Position numbers and translations under genes: made by a program. A stretch of DNA of 49,474 bases from F23-D06 sp045130275 (GTDB lineage: Bacteria > Bacteroidota > Bacteroidia > Bacteroidales > WCHB1-69), in NCBI GenBank assembly GCA_045130275.1, contig JBGUPL010000004.1, positions 1 through 49,474 on the forward strand. Reading direction: 5' to 3'. Below the pieces are notes generated by a model. That model saw nothing but the letters and a program-made list of their open reading frames with translations, was not told where the DNA came from and did no database searches. The stretch's first letter is position 1; each line of letters starts with the position of its first letter. Of this stretch, positions 7,483 to 15,747 are shown piece after piece.

Positions 7483-8166
7483 ATGTCGTTGACGGACAAG
7501 CAGATTCGGACATATTTCAAGAACATTTTCGGTTTCCGGGTGCGTCATGTCAACTTGTTCCGCACCGCTTTGGTGCACCGGTCGGTCAGTAGCGTTTCCC
7601 CAATCGGCCGAAAAGAGAACAACGAGCGACTCGAGTTTCTCGGGGATGCTGTGTTGGGTACGATTATTGCCGACTATCTCTGCCATATTTACCCGACCGA
7701 GACGGAAGGAGTGCTCACCCAAATGCGCTCCAAGCTGGTTAACCGCCAACGCCTTGGCGATTTGGCTGTCAAGCTCGGTTTGCACGACATGACCGAGACG
7801 GCAGGCAATATCAATTCCAAAAACATTCCAGGAAACACTTTCGAGGCCGTGGTGGGCGCCATTTACCGTGACCAGGGATATAAGCGTACTGCGCACATCA
7901 TTCTTGACCATATCTTTCTTGTTCACATCGATATGGATGCCGTGTTTGAGGAGAACAAGGATTTCAAGAGCAGTCTGCTGATCTGGGCCCAGCGGCACAA
8001 ACACACGGTGGTGTTCCGCCATGAGGCCGAACCCGACTCCAAACGCGAGCTATTCCGTGCTTTCATCGAAATGGACGGCGAGCCGTTGACAGAGGCCGTC
8101 AGCAATTCCGTGAAGGGGGCGGAACAGCGCGCCGCCGAGCTTGCCATCGCCAACCTGGGTATTTAA
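7483..8166 (+). CDS. rnc: Ribonuclease III
   Basis: 227 aa. The RNase III signature NERLEFLGDAVLG is at about residues 47-59, with the second acidic cluster in NTFEAVVGAIYRDQG. A double-stranded-RNA-binding domain follows (FKSSLLIWAQRHKH, then KGAEQRAAELAIANL). It processes rRNA precursors and structured mRNAs. It is the last gene of the acpP-fabF-rnc operon; the next gene has its own promoter 39 bp downstream. Confidence 0.95.
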   Translation: MSLTDKQIRTYFKNIFGFRVRHVNLFRTALVHRSVSSVSPIGRKENNERLEFLGDAVLGTIIADYLCHIYPTETEGVLTQMRSKLVNRQRLGDLAVKLGLHDMTETAGNINSKNIPGNTFEAVVGAIYRDQGYKRTAHIILDHIFLVHIDMDAVFEENKDFKSSLLIWAQRHKHTVVFRHEAEPDSKRELFRAFIEMDGEPLTEAVSNSVKGAEQRAAELAIANLGI

Positions 8167-8204
8167 CTCAGGAATACAACCATGATAACGTCCCAAAAAA
8201 ATTG

Positions 8205-8212
8205 TATCTTTG
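8205..8212 (+). promoter_or_regulatory. -7 promoter element TATCTTTG
   Basis: TATCTTTG lies 20 bp before the ATG at 8233, which predicts a very short leader of about 14 nt. It also excludes the TTG at 8224 as a likely start. Confidence 0.65.
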
Positions 8213-8232
8213 CAGTTTGAATTTTGAGTGAA

Positions 8233-8946
8233 ATGAAAAGACAGTTTTTGACCATCGTTTTGATGCTGGTGTGCGCAGGATCGATGCTCACCGCGCAAAC
8301 CCCGCAAACCCCCTACACCTCTCCGAAAGACTCTGTGGATGAGAAACCTGTAGTGTTCCGTGATCGCCTGATCATGGATATTTACCACACCTTCTGGATG
8401 AATATGCCCACCGAGGTCACCCACATGAAGTTCGACCCGGGGTTCACCGTGTCCGCCATTTGGGATTTCAAGATCAAGAAAAAACCGGTCGCTGTAGGTC
8501 TTGGCGTGGGAGTGAGTTACTACACTCAGTTCAGCAATGCCCTGCTCCGCTACAATGCCGCCAGCGGTACCATGAAATACTATGTACTTCCCGCTGATGT
8601 GAATTATAACCTTTTGAAAATGAATTATTTGAATGTGAATATTCCTCTGGAATTCCGCTACCGTCATCCTAACGGGTTCAAATTCACGGTAGGTGCGCGC
8701 GCCGGCCTGATTTGTGAGATTTCCCAGAAGTACAAAGGTGCCGACCCCGCCGTCCCGTCTGATACTGCCATGTACAAGAATTTGCTTGTCAAAAACAAGA
8801 TGAAATACAATATCGATGTCTATGCCCGTGTAGGTTGGAAGTTCGTCAATGTCTATTACAGTTTTTCACCGACCCCGCTGTTCGCCGACAACAAGGGACC
8901 GAAAATCTATCCTATGTCGGTTGGTATATCATTGAGTATCTTTTAG
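8233..8946 (+). CDS. Small outer-membrane beta-barrel protein, PorT-like
   Basis: 237 aa with a signal peptide (MKRQFLTIVLMLVCAGSMLT, cleavage after AQ). The mature protein alternates hydrophobic and polar residues (AVGLGVGVSYYTQF, FKFTVGARAGLICEI, YNIDVYARVGWKFVNVYYSF) and ends in a strand with terminal Phe (GISLSIF), as outer-membrane barrels do. This fits the 8-strand PorT/OMP_b-brl group of Bacteroidota. It is probably co-transcribed with nhaD 22 bp downstream. Whether it takes part in T9SS cannot be told from this sequence. Confidence 0.75.
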   Translation: MKRQFLTIVLMLVCAGSMLTAQTPQTPYTSPKDSVDEKPVVFRDRLIMDIYHTFWMNMPTEVTHMKFDPGFTVSAIWDFKIKKKPVAVGLGVGVSYYTQFSNALLRYNAASGTMKYYVLPADVNYNLLKMNYLNVNIPLEFRYRHPNGFKFTVGARAGLICEISQKYKGADPAVPSDTAMYKNLLVKNKMKYNIDVYARVGWKFVNVYYSFSPTPLFADNKGPKIYPMSVGISLSIF

Positions 8947-8968
8947 TTAATAATAAAATCGTTACGTT

Positions 8969-10345
8969 ATGTTTTACTTGATGATTGTCATTTTTGTCAT
9001 CGGCTACTTGTGCATAGCCCTTGAACATCCGTTGAAAATCAACAAAACGGCATTTGCGCTTTTGATCGGCGTGTTGATTTGGACCTGTTTCATCCTGTCG
9101 GGTCCGGAAATCTTCGAGTTCGCTGACTTCGGAGCCGGATATGAGGCGTTTAAGACAGCGCATCCGGATTCCGAACACACGTTCATCGAGTTTATTACCA
9201 CCCACGAGCTCATCCATCATCTGGGCGACATCGCCGAGATCCTGTTCTACCTGATGGGCGCGATGACCGTGGTCGAACTCATCGACACTTACGGCGGTTT
9301 CAACATCATCACCGACAACATCAAGACCACCAGCAAGGTGAAGCTGCTTTGGATTCTGAGCTTCATCACCTTCTTCTTCTCCGCTATTTTGGACAACCTG
9401 ACCACCGCCATCGTGATGGTCGCGTTGTTGCGGAAACTGTTGCCCGACCAGCACGACCGTTGGTTCTTCGGCGGTATGGTGATTCTGGCGGCCAATGCAG
9501 GCGGTGCGTGGAGCCCTATCGGCGACGTGACCACCATCATGCTTTGGATCGCGGGCAAGGTCTCCACCGGCAGCGTCATCCTCGAATGCTTCATCCCGAG
9601 CCTTATCTCCATGATCATCCCGTTGATTGTGGTCTCTTTTGTGGAGAAAGGCGAAATCGACGCCTCGAAACGCCCGAAAGATAACAAGAGCGAGGGTGTG
9701 CCTACCTGGCAGCGCAACCTTATCTTCTTCATGGGTGTGGCGGCGCTGGTGTTCGTCCCGGTTTTCAAAATACTGACCCACCTGAAACCCTATATGGGCA
9801 TTATGCTCGGTCTTTCCATCCTTTGGATCACGACTGAAATCCTGCATAATACGAATCAGGAAGAGAGCCGCAAATTCACGATTGCGGGCGTGCTCACGCG
9901 CATTGACCTGCCGAGTATCCTCTTCTTCCTCGGTATTTTGCTGGCTGTTGCGGGTTTGCAGAGCGCAGGCCATCTCTCCATGCTCGCTGGCAGCCTCGAC
10001 AGCGCGTTCAACGGCAACTACTATCTGATTGACACGGTGATCGGTGTGTTGTCGTCCATCATTGACAATGTGCCGTTGGTGGCCGGGGCCATGGGTATGT
10101 ACAGCTTCCCGATGGATCACATGTTCTGGATTTTCTTGGCCTACTGCGCAGGAACGGGCGGCAGCCTCCTCATCATCGGTTCCGCCGCTGGTGTGGCCGT
10201 GATGGGTATGGAGAAGATCGATTTCATTTGGTATCTGAAGCACATTACCCCCTACGCTTTGCTCGGCTATCTCGCCGGCGCGGGCTGCTACGTGCTGATG
10301 AACAACCTTGTGTTCCACAATCTGGCCACGGCGGTCGCAGGGTGA
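8969..10345 (+). CDS. nhaD: Sodium:proton antiporter, NhaD family
   Basis: 458 aa with about 12 hydrophobic segments. Motifs typical of NhaD are present: FSAILDNLTTAIVMV, ANAGGAWSPIGDVTTIMLW, SSIIDNVPLVAGAMGMY and GTGGSLLIIGSAAGVA, the two Asn/Asp discontinuous-helix regions of the ion transporter superfamily. It exports Na+ in exchange for H+ across the inner membrane. It ends just before a two-way terminator shared with the convergent T9SS gene. Confidence 0.92.
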   Translation: MFYLMIVIFVIGYLCIALEHPLKINKTAFALLIGVLIWTCFILSGPEIFEFADFGAGYEAFKTAHPDSEHTFIEFITTHELIHHLGDIAEILFYLMGAMTVVELIDTYGGFNIITDNIKTTSKVKLLWILSFITFFFSAILDNLTTAIVMVALLRKLLPDQHDRWFFGGMVILAANAGGAWSPIGDVTTIMLWIAGKVSTGSVILECFIPSLISMIIPLIVVSFVEKGEIDASKRPKDNKSEGVPTWQRNLIFFMGVAALVFVPVFKILTHLKPYMGIMLGLSILWITTEILHNTNQEESRKFTIAGVLTRIDLPSILFFLGILLAVAGLQSAGHLSMLAGSLDSAFNGNYYLIDTVIGVLSSIIDNVPLVAGAMGMYSFPMDHMFWIFLAYCAGTGGSLLIIGSAAGVAVMGMEKIDFIWYLKHITPYALLGYLAGAGCYVLMNNLVFHNLATAVAG

Positions 10346-10350
10346 TTTTC

Positions 10351-10378
10351 AATTCAGAATTAAGAATTAAGAATAACG
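10351..10378. repeat. Period-7 tandem repeat, unit AATTAAG
   Basis: Four 7-bp units AATTCAG, AATTAAG, AATTAAG, AATAACG directly after the nhaD stop codon. One of ten period-7 tracts in the window. Confidence 0.7.
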
Positions 10379-10401
10379 GAGGTCATTACTCCAAAAAGAA
10401 A

Positions 10402-10436
10402 CAGGTCGTTCCGGTGGGGGACGACCTGCTTTTTTT
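10402..10436. terminator. Two-way intrinsic terminator between nhaD and the T9SS gene
   Basis: A GC-rich stem pairs CAGGTCGTTCC (from 10402) with a 3' arm ending CGACCTG at 10428, followed on the plus strand by TTTTTTT (10430-10436). On the minus strand the stem is followed by CTTTTTGG, so it can serve both convergent genes. Confidence 0.8.
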
Positions 10437-10451
10437 GCGTCTCTACACGTT

Positions 10452-12857
10452 CTACAACACCGTGATTTGACCTTTTAAGTCGAGAATACGGTAGTCTTTG
10501 GTTTTCAAATGGATGAAATAGATATAAACGCCGGGGATGCAAACGGCTTCGCCGTACCAGCGGAAATCCGGACGGTCAGACTTGAAAACGAGCGTTCCAC
10601 CGCGGTTGTATATTTCAATGCTGAAGATCGTTATATTTCGTTGAATGGATTCGGGAATACTGAAGTAATCATTCAGCCCGTCCGCGTTGTAAGGCGTGAT
10701 GGCATTGGGTAGAAACAACTGGAAGTCGCAGGCAGGCATGTCCACGTATGCGGATGCTTCGCAATCCCCATCGGTAACCGTTACGCTATAACGACCGGTT
10801 TGGTTGGCGATGATGACAGGGGTGGTCTCGCCCGTGTTCCACAAATAGTCGTCGGCGGTGGAGATGGCGGTCAGCGACAACTCGCCCTCATCACAGAAGT
10901 CACCGTCGGAAGAGACAATCTCCACAGAGGTCTGCTGCACGTTCAGGTGCAGGATGAGGATGCTGTCGCAGCCCTCTGTGGCCGTGACGGTCAAGGTGTC
11001 AATCAGGACGCCGGATTCTGCCAACAGATCAGCAGAGTAGTGGAATCCGAATCCAGTGTAGGGTTGCCCGGCGCATACGGAATCCTCAATGTGGACGGTG
11101 ACGGACGGTGTGATGTTGATGAAGATGGAGTCGGTGAATGGCTCCGCACGACAGCCGCTGGCATCATAGCCCATGGCATAATAATAACCCGACTGGCTAA
11201 TGGTTACATTGCTCAATAAAAAGCCAGTTATTGGGGTGTGGTCGGGGGCGAAAAGTTGCAGACCCGTGATTTTGGCGGTGTCGAATGCAAACAGGATATC
11301 CTCGCCCTCGCAATATTCGCTTTGCATGGCGATGGTGTCGAAATGAAGCTTGCATGCGATGTCGAAGTCCGCATAGTGCACGGCGGATGTCCCTTTTACA
11401 GTGTATAAGGTGGGCATGTCGTATTCCATGACAGTGGCTTGGAACGGCCCGTCGTCATTGGTGACATGGATGCATTTCCAGATGTCATTGTAAACGCTGT
11501 TACTCGTGATATCCTTGACACAATACCATAGATTTGTCCCTGGAATCATGGACCAGCTGGAAGGATCCAGCGTGAAAGTGATGCACCGAGGTCTCTCCCA
11601 GTTGTCGATGTGGTAGAGGTGGGTTGCAAAACCGTTACGGGCATTATCCTCACAGATAAAGGTGAATATCAAATGTTTTCTGAGCGGGGTGTTGTCCCCG
11701 TATGCTTTGTGCATGACTTTGTATTCCAAATCGTCAATGCCACGGCATTGCCAAGGTGAAAGCAGCGAGCCGCACAGGTTGCCGCCAAACCCGCTGACTT
11801 GGAAGACAAAAAAGGGCTTGTCGGAGCGAATGTGGGCGGGTGTACGGTCGGGAAACACAAACGTGTGGCAGTCGCCACGGTTCAAAGATACGGTTTGCGT
11901 CTGGTTCCCGTGCAGAATCTCGATTTCGGTGTTGTTCTCAATGGCGTAAATGAAAGCATATTCTTCCAAAGGGGCGGTGGTGGCAAACAAGGCAGCTGCC
12001 GGCGCGGGAATCACGATGTATTCGCGGTCGGCGTATTCTTCCGGCAGAAGCTGCTCTAACAACATGTCGGTTTGTGTGCCGTCGGGAGTGACGGCATTGT
12101 CGGCGACCTCCACGACCACGGGTTTGTCGCTGTGGATTTCGCTTCCGCCGAGATGCCCTTCCGCTGACTGGGAGGCGGCAGCGAAACAATAGACCTGTCC
12201 ACGGTTAAGCTGCACGTTGAACGGCACGCCCGCAGGATGTCCGCCATATAAATCAACCGAGGGGATGATGGTTGCCGTGGTCCCGTCTTCCGTGGCAATC
12301 ACCTGCGCACTGTTGCGGGCCTCGGGAAAATCCGGCGAGTTGGGAAACAGACATTGCCACGGTATAAGGAAGCGTTTGCCCAGGGCTTTCTGTCCTTTCA
12401 GGGATGTGGTCTCGCTGTTGCGTGCAGTCACCGCTAAATGGGCCTGTATGACATGGTCCGTGTGCGTGAAGAAACCGTTGTTGGAGATGGAATCGAACGG
12501 GGTGATGGTGTTTGGATAATAGGAGATATCCTCGGGAAACATGCCGACACTGTCATCGCAGGAGATACCGTAGCCGAGATGGGTATGTCCGTCGGTATAT
12601 TGGAACATCCACGGGTCGGTGGTGAAGAACAACTGGTTGTTCATCGCCGGGAACCGGATTTCGGGGATGTCAGTCGTGCCCATGCGGGCCGTGTTGAGCC
12701 AGACGTTAATTTGGCACGAGTCGGCAACGACGTGCGGCACACTGCACCAGAACTCGGTGTCAATTTGTGACGATGCAGGGATGATCGCCACCAGGGAATA
12801 AATTAGCACAAAAAGTAGTCTTATCGCACTTGACCGTTTTGTAGTCATTCCGTTCAT
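10452..12857 (-). CDS. T9SS type B sorting-domain surface protein with IgGFc-binding-like domain
   Basis: 801 aa. A signal peptide (MTTKRSSAIRLLFVLIYSLV to about ASSQ) is followed by DTEFWCSVPHV and a domain resembling the IgGFc-binding N-terminal family (KRFLIPWQ, GGSEIHSDKPVVVEVADN, RSDKPFFVFQVSGFGG). The C-terminal about 90 residues are a gliding-motility-type (CHU_C, type B) sorting domain: LPNAITPYNADGLNDYF, EIYNRGGTLVF, PGVYIYFIHLK, LKGQITVL. It should be secreted through the outer membrane by T9SS and held at the surface. A start at 12848 is also possible. Upstream it shares an ECF-like promoter with the FISUMP gene at 18438. Confidence 0.82.
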   Translation of the reverse strand: MNGMTTKRSSAIRLLFVLIYSLVAIIPASSQIDTEFWCSVPHVVADSCQINVWLNTARMGTTDIPEIRFPAMNNQLFFTTDPWMFQYTDGHTHLGYGISCDDSVGMFPEDISYYPNTITPFDSISNNGFFTHTDHVIQAHLAVTARNSETTSLKGQKALGKRFLIPWQCLFPNSPDFPEARNSAQVIATEDGTTATIIPSVDLYGGHPAGVPFNVQLNRGQVYCFAAASQSAEGHLGGSEIHSDKPVVVEVADNAVTPDGTQTDMLLEQLLPEEYADREYIVIPAPAAALFATTAPLEEYAFIYAIENNTEIEILHGNQTQTVSLNRGDCHTFVFPDRTPAHIRSDKPFFVFQVSGFGGNLCGSLLSPWQCRGIDDLEYKVMHKAYGDNTPLRKHLIFTFICEDNARNGFATHLYHIDNWERPRCITFTLDPSSWSMIPGTNLWYCVKDITSNSVYNDIWKCIHVTNDDGPFQATVMEYDMPTLYTVKGTSAVHYADFDIACKLHFDTIAMQSEYCEGEDILFAFDTAKITGLQLFAPDHTPITGFLLSNVTISQSGYYYAMGYDASGCRAEPFTDSIFINITPSVTVHIEDSVCAGQPYTGFGFHYSADLLAESGVLIDTLTVTATEGCDSILILHLNVQQTSVEIVSSDGDFCDEGELSLTAISTADDYLWNTGETTPVIIANQTGRYSVTVTDGDCEASAYVDMPACDFQLFLPNAITPYNADGLNDYFSIPESIQRNITIFSIEIYNRGGTLVFKSDRPDFRWYGEAVCIPGVYIYFIHLKTKDYRILDLKGQITVL

Positions 12858-12908
12858 CCTTTTGGTTTACAGTTGATTATTTCGGGTATTACCTCCCCTT
12901 AATGCTTT

Positions 12909-12935
12909 GTCGTACCAAACGGTAATTATGTTACA
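12909..12935 (-). promoter_or_regulatory. Candidate ECF-sigma promoter (TGTAAC, 17 bp, CGAC)
   Basis: On the minus strand TGTAAC (12930-12935) and CGAC (12909-12912) are separated by 17 bp; CGAC ends 51 bp before the ATG at 12857. The same arrangement and much of the surrounding sequence occurs before the FISUMP gene at 19877-19903. A possible TAATTTTG at 12938-12945 is an alternative reading that is not conserved in the second copy. Confidence 0.55.
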
Positions 12936-12995
12936 TTCAAAATTAATTTTTTTGTAACAATATGGATATCAGTTGTTTTGTCGTAAATGATTGCC

Positions 12996-14276
12996 TTATC
13001 GCGTAATCTTCACGCCTCTTACAGCCCAGCGGGTGCCATTGACGCTGCCGTTCTTGCGGTAGCGCAGCGCGATGCGGAATTTCTGGTTGCCGATGGCGGT
13101 CAAATCCAGGCCGTTGCTGAGTCCGAAGTTGGTCGGGTAGTTGTTCAGGTTCGGGTTGAAAGCAATCCACTCGCTCTCATTGAAAGCCCCGCCGCTGTAG
13201 GTGGTGGAGTAATAGACTTGGTAGTAGGTTGCCGGACTGCCGCCCACGTTGTTCTGGTGGTCAAGGAAGAGCTGGGCGCCGTTCAGGTCACCGAGAGTCA
13301 GCTCCGGAGAGATAAGCCAGTCGTCGCAGTCTTCCGCGGCATTGTTGTGATAGAGGAAGTTGTTGCCGCCGTAGGACTGGAACTTCCACGACTGGTTGTC
13401 GGGATATTGCGACCAGCCGCCAGTGGTGAGGCTGTTGGCGTCGAAGGTGAGGTCAGCCAGTGTTTCGGCTTGCGAGGCGCTGGAATACTGGATGTCGTCC
13501 TTGGTGCGCAGGGTGAGCTGGTACTCGGAGTTATAGACGCTGAGAATGCCGTAAAGACAATACTCTTTGTTGGCGTCGATGAGGATGTTGCGGAAATAGG
13601 CGTAGTTGCTGGTGCGCACAATCAAACTTCCCCCGTTGAAGGTCACTTCGCGGTCGGTGGTGTAGTCGTTGTAGGAGAGAGGCAGGCCGTGGTCGGCGGA
13701 GGAGAACTTGCAGCCGTCGATCTTCACCAGACAGTTCACGTTCTCGGCCGTTAGGTCACTCGAACCGTTGATTTCGATAGGGTGGGCCACCAACGGGTTG
13801 CTCAGGTCGGGCAGACCGTCTTTGCTCAGGTAACGTTCGAGTGCGGCGGGCGCGATGCGGCCCACGGAGCCTTGATAGACCCAGCCGATCTGGTACTTGT
13901 TGTGATAGTCGCCCACAATGAGTCCGGCGCAGTTGAGATAGACCGTCTGCCCCACGGGATAGTCGTTGTAGAGGCTGGAACGGTCGATGGCGATTTCGAT
14001 GCCGCCAGTCTCGTCCTGGATGGTGAGGTATTTGTAACAGTTGCCGCCCTCGTCGGAACTGACCACCACGGCCTTCACGATGAACTGCTCGTCGTAATGG
14101 CAGATAGAGTCCTGGGTGTTATTGCCCAAGGAGGGGTGCATGGCCTTGATGTCGGCGATGGTCTTGTTGGCGGCCGGCCCGTCATAGACGGGGGCTGTGA
14201 ACTCAGGTTCTTCCCAGCGGTTGCAGCCGGAGAGAATGGCTGCGACCAAGATTGTGATTATCGTTATCTTTTTCAT
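12996..14276 (-). CDS. Surface lipoprotein with DUF5689 and choice-of-anchor-J-like domains
   Basis: 426 aa. A lipoprotein signal ends at Cys18 (ITILVAAILSGC). Residues about 40-260 match the DUF5689 pattern (TIADIKAMH, VVSSDEGGNCYKYLTIQDET, GGIEIAIDRSSLYNDYPVGQ, VYLNCAGLIVGDY), an OB-fold-like domain. The C-terminal part is a jelly-roll-like domain (LTTGGWSQYPDNQSWKF, DDWLISPELTL, FRIALRYRKNG, WAVRGVKITR). It is a paralogue of the next upstream gene and lies in one operon with a TonB-dependent receptor, so it is probably a surface-exposed partner that captures the receptor's substrate. The substrate is unknown. Confidence 0.8.
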   Translation of the reverse strand: MKKITIITILVAAILSGCNRWEEPEFTAPVYDGPAANKTIADIKAMHPSLGNNTQDSICHYDEQFIVKAVVVSSDEGGNCYKYLTIQDETGGIEIAIDRSSLYNDYPVGQTVYLNCAGLIVGDYHNKYQIGWVYQGSVGRIAPAALERYLSKDGLPDLSNPLVAHPIEINGSSDLTAENVNCLVKIDGCKFSSADHGLPLSYNDYTTDREVTFNGGSLIVRTSNYAYFRNILIDANKEYCLYGILSVYNSEYQLTLRTKDDIQYSSASQAETLADLTFDANSLTTGGWSQYPDNQSWKFQSYGGNNFLYHNNAAEDCDDWLISPELTLGDLNGAQLFLDHQNNVGGSPATYYQVYYSTTYSGGAFNESEWIAFNPNLNNYPTNFGLSNGLDLTAIGNQKFRIALRYRKNGSVNGTRWAVRGVKITR

Positions 14277-14303
14277 ATTTCTTTTGGTTTACTTCGTTGG
14301 TGC

Positions 14304-14376
14304 CCCACACTGCGGCTTCGCTTCATGTGGGGTTATTAAGCTCTACCGAGCTCTTGCCCCTCCGGGGCTGCTTAAG
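14304..14376. repeat. Intergenic nested inverted repeats, part shared with 47851-47870
   Basis: Contains CCCCACA...TGTGGGG (14303-14332), AGCTC-TACC-GAGCT, GCCCC-T-CCGGGGC and an outer TTAAGC...GCTTAA pair. The 20 bases at 14342-14361, TCTACCGAGCTCTTGCCCCT, recur exactly on the opposite strand at 47851-47870. It looks like a dispersed palindromic repeat. Confidence 0.6.
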
Positions 14377-14411
14377 GAAGTGTTTAATAATATATATGAC
14401 ATTTCGTACAT

Positions 14412-14439
14412 AATTACAAATTACTAATTACTAATTGTT
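14412..14439. repeat. Period-7 tandem repeat, unit AATTACT
   Basis: Units AATTACA, AATTACT, AATTACT, AATTGTT run up to the stop codon of the DUF5689 gene that ends at 14439. Confidence 0.7.
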
Positions 14440-15689
14440 CACCGTACCAATCCCGTGATCTTGATGTCAGAAAGGTACCATGCAGACTGGGCGGAGGTGA
14501 TGTGGAACATCAGACGGAAGTTGGAGGTCTGGGCGCCTTCGGGAAGCTCAATGCTGAAGTTGTTTGAGGTGGTTTGTCCTGCTGCTGCGGAGAGGTCGAG
14601 CGGAACCCATTGGGTGGTGCTCACGTCACCGGTGTAGTTGGGGGTGTAGAAACACATCATGGTGTTGGGGTCGAAGCCTCGCGGGGCGCGGTGCGAGAAG
14701 CTCAGCTCCGGACTGGAGGTGTTGTCCAGCAAAATGGCAGGGGAGATCAGGTAGTAGTCCTCGTCAGCCGACGGGTTGACAAAGAAGCCACTGAAACTGC
14801 TGTTGACCAGGGTCTGCCACGGGTTGCCGGTGCCGGTTTGGGACCAGCCTTCGTTGAAGGCGTTGTTGTAGTTGACGCTGAACACGGTCTGACGCTCCGC
14901 GGGGATGGTGAATCCCACCAAGTCGGCGGGGTTGTTGATGACGAGCTGCACGTAGTTGTTGTAGCGGGTGAGGATGCCGGTGATTTCGCCGGTGCCCACG
15001 GGCAACATCTCGCTGGCGAAAGTGGCGTAGTTGCTGGTGCGCAGCGTGATGATGGTGCCGTCAGCCATCATGATGTCGTGGCTGGTGGCTGCACCCGGTT
15101 CCGAGAAAGTGGCCAGGCCGCCCTCCTTGAAGGTGGCGCCAATCAGATGCACACGCCGGTTGTAGTCGGTCGCCGGGATGTCGTTAGCGTTAGGGATGGT
15201 TGTCATGTCGATGGGGTTGAACCCGCTTGTGGGCGCACCGTCGGGGAAGAGGTATAGGTAGGTCTTGAACGACGGGATGGGCTGCATGGAGCCGTTTGCC
15301 CAAAAACCGAGCTGCGGCAACTTGCGGTAGTCGCCCAACACCAAGCCGTCGCACTTCACATAGAGCTTCTGCCCGATTTTATACTTGTTGTACAGCGCTT
15401 TGTTGTCGATCTTGATCTGGATGCCGCCGGTCTCATCCTCGATGTTAATATACTTGTAATTGTTGCCCCATTCATCGGAGGTTGTGACATACCCGCAGAT
15501 GATGATGTTGGAACCAATGGGAATGGAGTCGAAGGAGTCCTCAGAGCCGATTTCGTGCATGGCCAGAAGCTCGGCTATGGTGGTGTTGGCCTCACCGACA
15601 AAGGTGGGCATGGGGGCTATGTCGGGCTCCAGATTGCAGCCGGCGAGAAGGGCTGCGACTACAATAAGTGTTATCGCTATTTTTTTCAT
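14439..15689 (-). CDS. Surface lipoprotein with DUF5689 and choice-of-anchor-J-like domains (paralogue)
   Basis: 416 aa, lipoprotein signal ending at Cys19 (ITLIVVAALLAGC). The DUF5689 region repeats the hallmarks of its neighbour: TIAELLAMH, YVTTSDEWGNNYKYINIEDE, TGGIQIKIDNKALYNKYKIG, LYVKCDGLVLGDY. A jelly-roll-like C-terminal domain follows (NEGWSQTGTGNPWQ, DYYLISPAILL, WYLSDIKITGLVR). It lies 58 bp after the TonB-dependent receptor and before the second DUF5689 gene, so the order receptor-lipoprotein-lipoprotein recalls SusC/SusD pairs although no SusD fold is present. Confidence 0.8.
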   Translation of the reverse strand: MKKIAITLIVVAALLAGCNLEPDIAPMPTFVGEANTTIAELLAMHEIGSEDSFDSIPIGSNIIICGYVTTSDEWGNNYKYINIEDETGGIQIKIDNKALYNKYKIGQKLYVKCDGLVLGDYRKLPQLGFWANGSMQPIPSFKTYLYLFPDGAPTSGFNPIDMTTIPNANDIPATDYNRRVHLIGATFKEGGLATFSEPGAATSHDIMMADGTIITLRTSNYATFASEMLPVGTGEITGILTRYNNYVQLVINNPADLVGFTIPAERQTVFSVNYNNAFNEGWSQTGTGNPWQTLVNSSFSGFFVNPSADEDYYLISPAILLDNTSSPELSFSHRAPRGFDPNTMMCFYTPNYTGDVSTTQWVPLDLSAAAGQTTSNNFSIELPEGAQTSNFRLMFHITSAQSAWYLSDIKITGLVR

Positions 15690-15698
15690 ATCTTACAA

Positions 15699-15742
15699 AT
15701 TCATCGTTAATTTATCGTGTATTCATCGTTCATTCATCAAAT
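15699..15742. repeat. Period-11 tandem repeat
   Basis: Four 11-bp units ATTCATCGTTA, ATTTATCGTGT, ATTCATCGTTC, ATTCATCAAAT fill the gap between the receptor stop and the lipoprotein start. Confidence 0.65.
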
Positions 15743-15747
15743 CATCA

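Noticed and set aside
6385..10318. Long antisense open frames opposite fabF-rnc and opposite nhaD
   Set aside because: They lie wholly over genes with clear family motifs, have no family-like sequence themselves, and are expected by-products of GC-rich codon use on the coding strand.
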